DNA from: Schistosoma mansoni
Lineage: Eukaryota > Platyhelminthes > Trematoda > Strigeidida > Schistosomatidae
Length of the DNA: 64,000 bases
NCBI RefSeq assembly: GCF_000237925.1
Contig: NC_031495.1
Location: 8,781,852 to 8,845,851 of the forward strand
Direction of reading: 5' to 3'
This document shows positions 57,228 through 64,000 of this stretch, piece by piece. Positions within the stretch are counted from its first letter, which is position 1. Every line of letters begins with the position of its first letter. The notes beneath the pieces were generated by a model. That model did not search any database and was not told the origin of the DNA. It was given only the letters and a program-made list of their open reading frames with translations. Made by a program: the position numbers and the translations under genes.

Positions 57228-57934
57228 GTACGTAGCTAAATATTCTTTATATCGATCAGAGGGTTTTAAAACTCTTAGTAGATACTGCATGGCAGTATAC
57301 AGAGGTTTTGAAGTCTTGAAAAATAACGTTTGCTACATCACAGTGTGCCGGGACAAGAAATAGCTCAGGATCGTTCATGGTGTATATATCTGTACGTCTG
57401 TGACTGTTGTTCATCACAAAGCACTAAAAAACATTTATTGACAACTGCTAATTCTAGGTCATTCAGATAATTTCTGCAGATAATTCTGAACTTTCCCCTT
57501 CATTTTTCTTAATCCTTGTTCCATATCTTGATATAAATTTTCCAGGAAGTATTAACATACTTAATACCATCAATAAATTCAAAAGTTAGATGAACAGAAT
57601 ATTAAGATATTTGTTTTCAACGAGTTCAAAATTTCCACTCTAACATTCAATGGTTCGATCCTAAGGTAACATAGACTTATCCAAAATAGGCCGTAACGGT
57701 AATACAGGCTTATGTACTTTAGGTAATCCATGTAAGTACGAGATGATCTATCACATTGGACGTATGTGATCATAAAAGTTTAAAGTTATTATCCTATTAT
57801 TCTTAAAGTTTTTTCAACAACATTAGTGCACTGGTTTTTAATTTATGTTATCCACTAATTACATAATTCCTACTTTCAACACGTTTCTCCCGAATACTAA
57901 TATCTGTACACTTAAACAACATTCTACATATTTT

Positions 57935-58115
57935 AGGGAAAGATGAATGGTGACTATCCGTGAACTTCAGGATGCGAGTTTCATTCTACCTGGAAATCAT
58001 CACCTGGATATGCAAACATCCCATCGTTGATGTACACTTCAAGACTCGAACCCGATACCGGCCACTTTAAACGCCATCATGTTGTTCACTGAACCACTGC
58101 GTTTGGATAGCCACT
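57935..58115 (-). repeat. Degraded Sm-alpha-like repeat, minus strand
   Basis: Head GAACCCGATACC/GTTCACTGAACCACTGC and a core region reading GTGATGA ... GAAAC. The first C of CUGAUGA is lost. Confidence 0.5.
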
Positions 58116-58769
58116 CTCATCTAACAAGTACCAAATCTGACGATACGTGTGTTCTCGATTCCACTGTTAATCAACATTCCACTCTACTTTCAATCCTTAT
58201 GACTTAATGAGATTATCAAAGCAATCTTCACAGGAAACACAAATATAAACGAAAATTATCAATAGCGATTCAAATAGATATGTATATATATATATTAATA
58301 TTCTACGTAGTTTGTATGTTCTTAACGTACTTTTACAACTATTCTCTCACACTAAACTATGGACGCTGTAGGTTATCTTACGACGTAATACCTTCAAGTA
58401 ATTCAATAAAACTACTACAAAAGAACGATAGTTTTTAAAGAACTTATCACAGTATGCTGACTATTTTAAACATTCATTATAATTAATATTTAATACACTT
58501 GAATTATACAAAATTTTCAACATGAATAGTTTTTTTAAGTAGTATAAGTAGTAGTATATTTATAATTCAATATATTTTGGATAATGATTGGTTATTATTA
58601 TACTTTTATTTCTACCTTATATATACTGGTTATTGCAATGAAATTAATTATTTATATACCGACATTTATGTGAATGGTTATTAGGTTATAAACATTATCA
58701 AAACAATATATTTGTATCCAATGAAGTTAAATGAAAAAGAGAAACATTTACAAATAACTTCACTTGGTA

Positions 58770-59125
58770 TTCTTTGCTTGAATCTTCCCATTGATGTTTA
58801 GGATTGCAATTGATCCGTTTCTTATTGGAATATGTGTATACTGTGTGTATGGCCTTGAGGTAGCCCTAATTCACAAGCATTATAAGCTATCTTTGCTTAC
58901 CAAGTGAATTTAAATTTCCCCCCAATGCACAAGCAAGTGGCTATCAGGACTCAGTAGCTGAGTGGATAACGCGATGGCGTTTGAAGCGAAAGGTACTGGG
59001 TTCGAGTTCCGGAGTGAACAATAACTCTGAGATGCAGGTACATCCAGCTGACAAGTCCCAAATAAGACAAAACGCACATCTTGAGTTCCACTGCTAGCCA
59101 GTCTCCATCTTTGCTTATTTGGAAA
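58770..59125 (+). mobile_element. Sm-alpha-like repeat, plus strand, ribozyme damaged
   Basis: Flank block, GGACTCAGTAGCTGAGTGG, GGTTCGAGTTCCGGAGTG, ATCCAGCTGACAAGTCCC (GA to AA in the core), GACAAAAC (G lost) and GCTAGCCAG. Two essential core changes. Confidence 0.75.
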
Positions 59126-60129
59126 TAATGTTGCTTAAGAATTAAAAATAAAACTGTCTGATATAAACGATGTGAAAATATTCAACCTTTTTTTCGATGT
59201 TCAATATGTATACAATATTGTGCATATCAGATTTTTCTATTCATTTAGTGGATGAGTGATACACATGGAAGCATTGCTTTCATTAAGAATCTCATTTCAG
59301 TATCTGAAGTCATCTATATATATCTTCTATGAACACACCACTGAATTATATCACAAATCGCTGGATAAAAAAACTAATAAAAAGTGAAAGTTAGGGCTCA
59401 GAATAAAATTTTCAATTTAAAAACATGCTCTTAAACGTAGTATTCGCCTATCAATTTATCAGAAAAAATACTCGGAACTACATGGTACCGGACATATATT
59501 GAACACTGAAAAAAGAATGCACTGCATGTCCATGGACACGTCCCTTATTTCACACAAAAGTCATGTCATTGAAACTGGTAAGGAATAATTGGTTAGAAAT
59601 GCATTTGAGTGGAACTGAATGAGAATTCTACAAAGGTAATATATACTGCTTACTGTTCTACGATGTCTCACAACAATAAGTCACTGTAAAACTTCAGGAT
59701 ACATTCTTCTTAACTCATGTTCATAAATGAAATCATTTTCAGTAGAAAAATAAACAATTTATTAAAATTTATTCAACTGCTGTCGGTGGAAAATTCAATC
59801 ACTCAAACCAAGCTTACACGCACAAACTACTGAAATAATGACGTTCCTCAAAATAATAATACATTTTTCTGAGTCCAACACAAAACAACATCATTTTCGA
59901 ACTCATTATCAAGTAATCCTTCAAATAGAAATCAATCTGCTTACAATTTTTATACACTATTATATTATGAACTTCAAAGACAAAATAGTATTTAAACTGA
60001 ATTGTAGTTATCTAATTCGATCGAACAGTATAAAATTTCCTCATTCGTTTTCTCAGTTCAAGTATAGATGCGACTTTGTAAAATACAAAGTCCTGTGCAG
60101 GAAAGAAAAGACAGATAATGATTGGTAAA

Positions 60130-60300
60130 CAAATATGGATAGTGGCTAGCAGTGGAATCCACGACGCGCGTTTCGTCCTGTTTGGGACTCGTCAGTTGGA
60201 TGTACCTGCATCTCAGAGTTGATTTTCACTCTGGGACTCGAACCCAGTACCTTTCGCTTCAAACGCCATCGCGTTATCCACTCGGCCACTGAGTCCTGAT
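60130..60300 (-). mobile_element. Sm-alpha-like repeat, well preserved
   Basis: Head ending GGACTCAGTGGCCGAGTGG, GGGTTCGAGTCCCAGAGTG and a hammerhead at 60155-60202: CTGACGA, GTCC/GGAC, GAAAC, GCGCGTC, then GTGGAT in place of CTGGAT, so the base pair next to the core is lost. Confidence 0.82.
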
Positions 60301-60569
60301 TGTTAGTACATAATATGACAATTTAAGACGAGTCGTAATAAGTAGTAATGACTTGCTTTAAATTCAGCGAAAAAATATATTTTCATCTGCACAGTCGTGT
60401 TTTATAGTTGTTTAATAAACAATAATACACTGAAAAACAGTATGGGATTGTATCAATATTAGTGTTCGATAAATTTGAGTGTCAAAGTGGATTGGTTAAT
60501 AATCTACATGTAAATAGTTGTTTATAGCTCGGCAATTATGGATTATCATGAGTATGGGGATATGAAGAT

Positions 60570-60725
60570 TGTTGAGCTTTATTGAGATCATGAACCGATC
60601 TAAGTTAAACAACCAATGAGAGTCTGGAAGCACTGAACGACCATTTTGTCCTAGTGTGAGACTCTTCGGCAGCGAGTACACATCATTGCAAAACTGTGAA
60701 TAGAAACTAGGATCTTCAGCCTCTT
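60570..60725 (-). repeat. Degraded SINE family 2 copy
   Basis: TTGAGATCATGAACCGATC arm, GGAAGCACTGAACGACC and GAGACTCTTCGGCAGCGAG. The core reads CCGAAGA, so it is not a working ribozyme. Confidence 0.5.
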
Positions 60726-62429
60726 TTGAGAAGATAATTGTCAATTTGGTAAATGTGAAGAAAAACCTAGAGGTAATAATGGTAAATGAATAGTTATGAC
60801 CTAAGATGAATGTGAGATTAAATATCACTTAAAACTCTGAGCTATTGAACCCTTTGAAGTACACAAGATTTTGATCCATAATCTCCTTTCACGTTATGTA
60901 TACAACCGTTTCGATGATCTTAGAAAGTAATTTCAGTAAAGAATCAATTTCCAGAATAAAACTATTAGATGATTCGCATTGTTGTTTTAACAATTAGACA
61001 AGGTAATTCTCCGAGATGCATTTAGAAATTTCTTTCCTTTTCCCGATGTTACCTGTTTCACAAGAGGAACCTACCCTACAGATTGACAACTTTACGAATC
61101 AGACAAAAAGTCACACATCCATAAATGAGAAGCCTATTAGAGGAAAATCTTAATAATCTGCAAAACAGAATGTTTTTCTTAAACATCCTGTTCCAACAAC
61201 CTTCCCTTCAAATGTAACAAATATCGATGTGGTATTTAACAAATTTTTTATTTTGTTGTAGACTGATGTAGCAAATTGAAATTTCTAATGTCTTTTCAAG
61301 ATTACAAGCATATCGTATCAAGGGATGATTTTTCGATAACTGTTTGTAATGAAATACATGCTCTGTCATAGCAGGTATAAATGTACCAGTCAATGTATCC
61401 AGTCAATAATCCATCTAATCAACAGATGTTAAAACAATAATTTGATGACTGGATTACATTAAATTAGACAGAATGTCTAAATAAATATTTAGATTATTTC
61501 CAAACAACTTTTCATTGAATACTTCAAGTTGGTTAAAATAGTAACTAGGCATATGTCTTGTCTTCCCCCTTTCACCTGTACTCTGAATTACCGGGGAGTT
61601 GATGTTTTGTGTTTAATTTCAATACTTAATATCCTACTAGCTGTTTGAATTTTTACTTAACCAGACATAAATATAAATGTGTATAGTAACGAATGAAAGT
61701 AATTGTATGAACATACCTAAAATAAATATTACATTTACGAGCAATAAATTGATTTCTATTGTAAAGAAAAGAATGTAAACCTGATTAAGTAAATGAGATA
61801 TCAAGAAATGTCGCACATTTTTCCCTTCATTTAGTTGGACAGTACTACACATAAGGATGAATTTCTCACTGAGGATTTCATTTCAGTCATCTGAAACTAT
61901 CTACATATGTCTTCTATGAACAGGACACTTTAGCGCAACTCAAAGATGTAAAATTGAAAATAGTAAATAAATTGAAAGCCAGAGATAGAGATAAAATTCT
62001 CGTTGAAAGTTATGCTCCTACATACAGCATTCACTTAGTAACTGAACAGAAGAATACTCGAAAATCCATAATAGTGCACATATATTGAACGCTGTAAAGC
62101 AGATTTAGAAACCTTCCCTCAAATGATATAACATATGACATTAATAACTCACCATTAATATGATAATGTGATGTTAACAACTATGATATTTCTGCTATAA
62201 ATTAGTTTGAGTCTGAGTAACAATTCGGTTGTAGACTATGAGTTTATTTCGTCCTCAGCTTTAGTAGACACAATAGTTTAAATAACAAACATTTAAAATT
62301 GCAGCCAAGTACAGTTTACCCGTCATGATGCAAAAATAAAACTGACGCTTTACGATGTCAGTTGATTTAAACATTAAGTCGACTAATATACTCAAGTACT
62401 TTTTTCAAAGCTTCTTTAAACAACTCATT
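60726..62429. other. Intergenic, nothing recognised
   Basis: Short duplicated wording (TTTCAGTCATCTGAAACTATC at 61884 and similar at 59295) hints at an old repeat. No coding or RNA signal. Confidence 0.4.
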
Positions 62430-62745
62430 TGACTTGATTGCTTGGATCTTCCAATCGATGTTTTGGACTGTAATTGATCAGTCTCTTTTGACATATGTGC
62501 ATCCCGTGAGGATCGCCTCGATATTATCATTACGTCACAAAAATTCCGAGTAGAGATGGATGGTAGCTAGCAGCGGAATTCAGAACGCGCATTTCATCCA
62601 ACCTGGGAATCGTCATCTGGATGTGCTTCCACCAATGAGTTGAACTCAGTGGTTAAGTGGATAAGGCGATGGTGTTTAAAGTAAATAATACCAGTTTTGA
62701 GTCCCAGAGTGAATATCAAATCTGAGAGGCAGGTACACGAATATT
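62430..62745. repeat. Two Sm-alpha-like pieces, head to head
   Basis: 62540-62635 is a minus-strand ribozyme half (ATGACGATTCCC, GAAATGCG). 62636-62740 is a plus-strand head (GAACTCAGTGGTTAAGTGG, GAGTCCCAGAGTG) without a ribozyme. The flank block is at 62440-62520. Confidence 0.5.
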
Positions 62746-62939
62746 TAGACACCTTTCTTGAAAATTTTACGTTATTATTTTAAAAGTAGATTGTATGTCC
62801 ATCTTAATAATCCATTCAAAACAAGCAGTAAGAAAAATACCGAAAGTCAGCACTATCTGTGAGTTACCCTACACATGCTCAACTTTACTATTCAGTCCCT
62901 CGGAGAATCTCTGTGTGATGTTGACAATCTTCTCAGATT

Positions 62940-63115
62940 GATATGGAATAGATTGAATATAGCTAGCTTTGCAATCCAGGGTGCGTGTATCACCTATTTG
63001 GGAATCGTCAGATGGATGCACTTGCATTCCAGATTTGATGCTCACTCCGTGACTAAAAATCAGTTTTGTTTGCTGCAAATTGAATCATCTTGTCCAGTTA
63101 GCTACTGAGTTCAAA
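62940..63115 (-). repeat. Sm-alpha-like repeat, ribozyme core mutated
   Basis: CTGACGATTCCCAAATAGG followed by GATAC in place of GAAAC, with a recognisable head to 63112. Overlapping open frames on both strands are not genes. Confidence 0.55.
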
Positions 63116-63288
63116 TAATCACTCAAATGCTCAACGCATGAAATTTAATCAAATTTTAAATGAGTTGGATTATCCTGTAGTTGATATTTTTGTTTTCTCA
63201 AGTATTCCATAGTGTCGAAAAAGATTTCACAAAGTTCTTCTATTCACACCGTTGAATGTTTTCTCATAATCATGAAAGCTGATTTACA

Positions 63289-63663
63289 GTGATGATTTCC
63301 ATTTTTCAATATTGGTTTAGCTAGTGTATGATCTATCCTTGAAAGGGCCAACTTCATGATATCAAAGTTGGGTGTCAATTCAGCTACACCGTTAAAGAAC
63401 TGGCTTAGTTTTCCGTTGAGCATCTGAGTAATTATCTGGACTCAGTAGCTAACTAGATAATATGATGGAATCCGCAGAGAACAATACTGATCTTGAGTCC
63501 CAGAGTGAGTATCAAGTCTGGAATACAGGTGCATCCATCTGACGATTCCCAAATAGGTGATGATTTCCATTTTTCAATATTGATTTACCTAGTATATGAT
63601 CTATCCTTAAAAGAGCCAACTTCTTGATATCAACGTTGGGTGTCAATTCAGCTACACTGTTTC
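63289..63663 (+). repeat. Direct repeats of about 105 bp flanking a truncated Sm-alpha element
   Basis: 63289-63395 and 63557-63663 are near-identical (GTGATGATTTCCATTTTTCA ... GGGTGTCAATTCAGCTACAC), offset by 268 bp. A Sm-alpha head and ribozyme start (63430-63556, CTGACGATTCCCAAATAGG) lie between and stop exactly at the second repeat. Confidence 0.7.
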
Positions 63664-64000
63664 ATTTTAAGAACTTAATAAAATGATAAACCGATTAGAT
63701 TACTTTCAAAAATGAAAACGGTAAATAGAATAACACTTAGGGTTCCAAAAAACTTATTGTTTTAATGCTCTTCTTTTACCCAATATAAAGTTTAAATTTA
63801 TACATCTTTTAACCCATGATTATTTAATTAACAAATATAATTAATTATTTTTCCCTATTGTTTTCTTTTCATTTTCTTCCACCCAACCGACCATCATCAA
63901 TAATGAAAGTATAATTTTCAACAAAGACAAGGAATATATACTATAATGATTAAACGCTCTAAACTACCTTTATTTAGGTATTTGTTTTAATAAAGACATA

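Noticed and set aside
58930-59075. Working Sm-alpha hammerhead on the plus strand
   Set aside because: Core reads CTGACAA and AAAAC, two changes at essential positions.
1-64000. CRISPR arrays, operons, prophage or bacterial systems
   Set aside because: No spaced identical repeats with unique spacers and no prokaryotic gene organisation. The window is eukaryotic with large introns.

Overview
This is AT-rich, repeat-dense, intron-rich eukaryotic DNA. It is almost certainly from a schistosome blood fluke (genus Schistosoma). Three things point there: several copies of a Sm-alpha-like tRNA-headed repeat carrying a hammerhead ribozyme core, decayed RTE-like and Penelope-like retroelements, and a gene with kilobase-scale introns in its body. 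No bacterial, CRISPR or operon-type features are present.

The one confidently recognised gene is a neurexin on the minus strand. I rebuilt it exon by exon. Ten exons run from an ATG at 45136 down to 15826, and every junction has GT..AG and a matching phase. The 882-residue product has a signal peptide, a low-complexity linker, a laminin-G (LNS) domain, an EGF-like module, a second LNS domain very like vertebrate LNS6, a Ser/Thr/Asn-rich stalk, one membrane span and a cytoplasmic tail. It corresponds to the last third of an alpha-neurexin (LNS5-EGF3-LNS6-TM) with its own signal peptide. The last large exon contains an in-frame CAG|GTTAGT donor. A 36-nt candidate exon at 13139-13104 would replace the read-through tail VSFD with a tail ending EYYF, resembling the EYYV PDZ-binding end of other neurexins.

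Layout: 1-13 kb is intergenic repeat territory (decayed SINEs, a solo LTR with target duplication, LINE untranslated segments, a Penelope-like 3' end). 13-45 kb is the neurexin locus. Its introns hold Sm-alpha elements, foldback SINEs, a degenerate RTE element, a Penelope-like fragment with a YIDD reverse-transcriptase motif, a second RTE fragment split by a solo LTR with a perfect 5-bp target duplication, and a sense-strand LTR in intron 1. 46-64 kb holds more repeats plus a tentative plus-strand gene (about 51.26-57.23 kb) with a 47-bp intron. I cannot name that gene.

The most unusual theme is self-cleaving RNA. Besides the Sm-alpha hammerheads, a second tRNA-headed SINE family here carries a complete hammerhead-type core (CUGAGGA / GAAAC, GUC cleavage triplet, 6-bp stem I) in at least two copies with full complementarity (28859-28904 and 35025-35070). 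Both lie in neurexin introns on the sense strand. The same family also makes foldback elements in which the 3' tail is present in inverted form at the 5' end.
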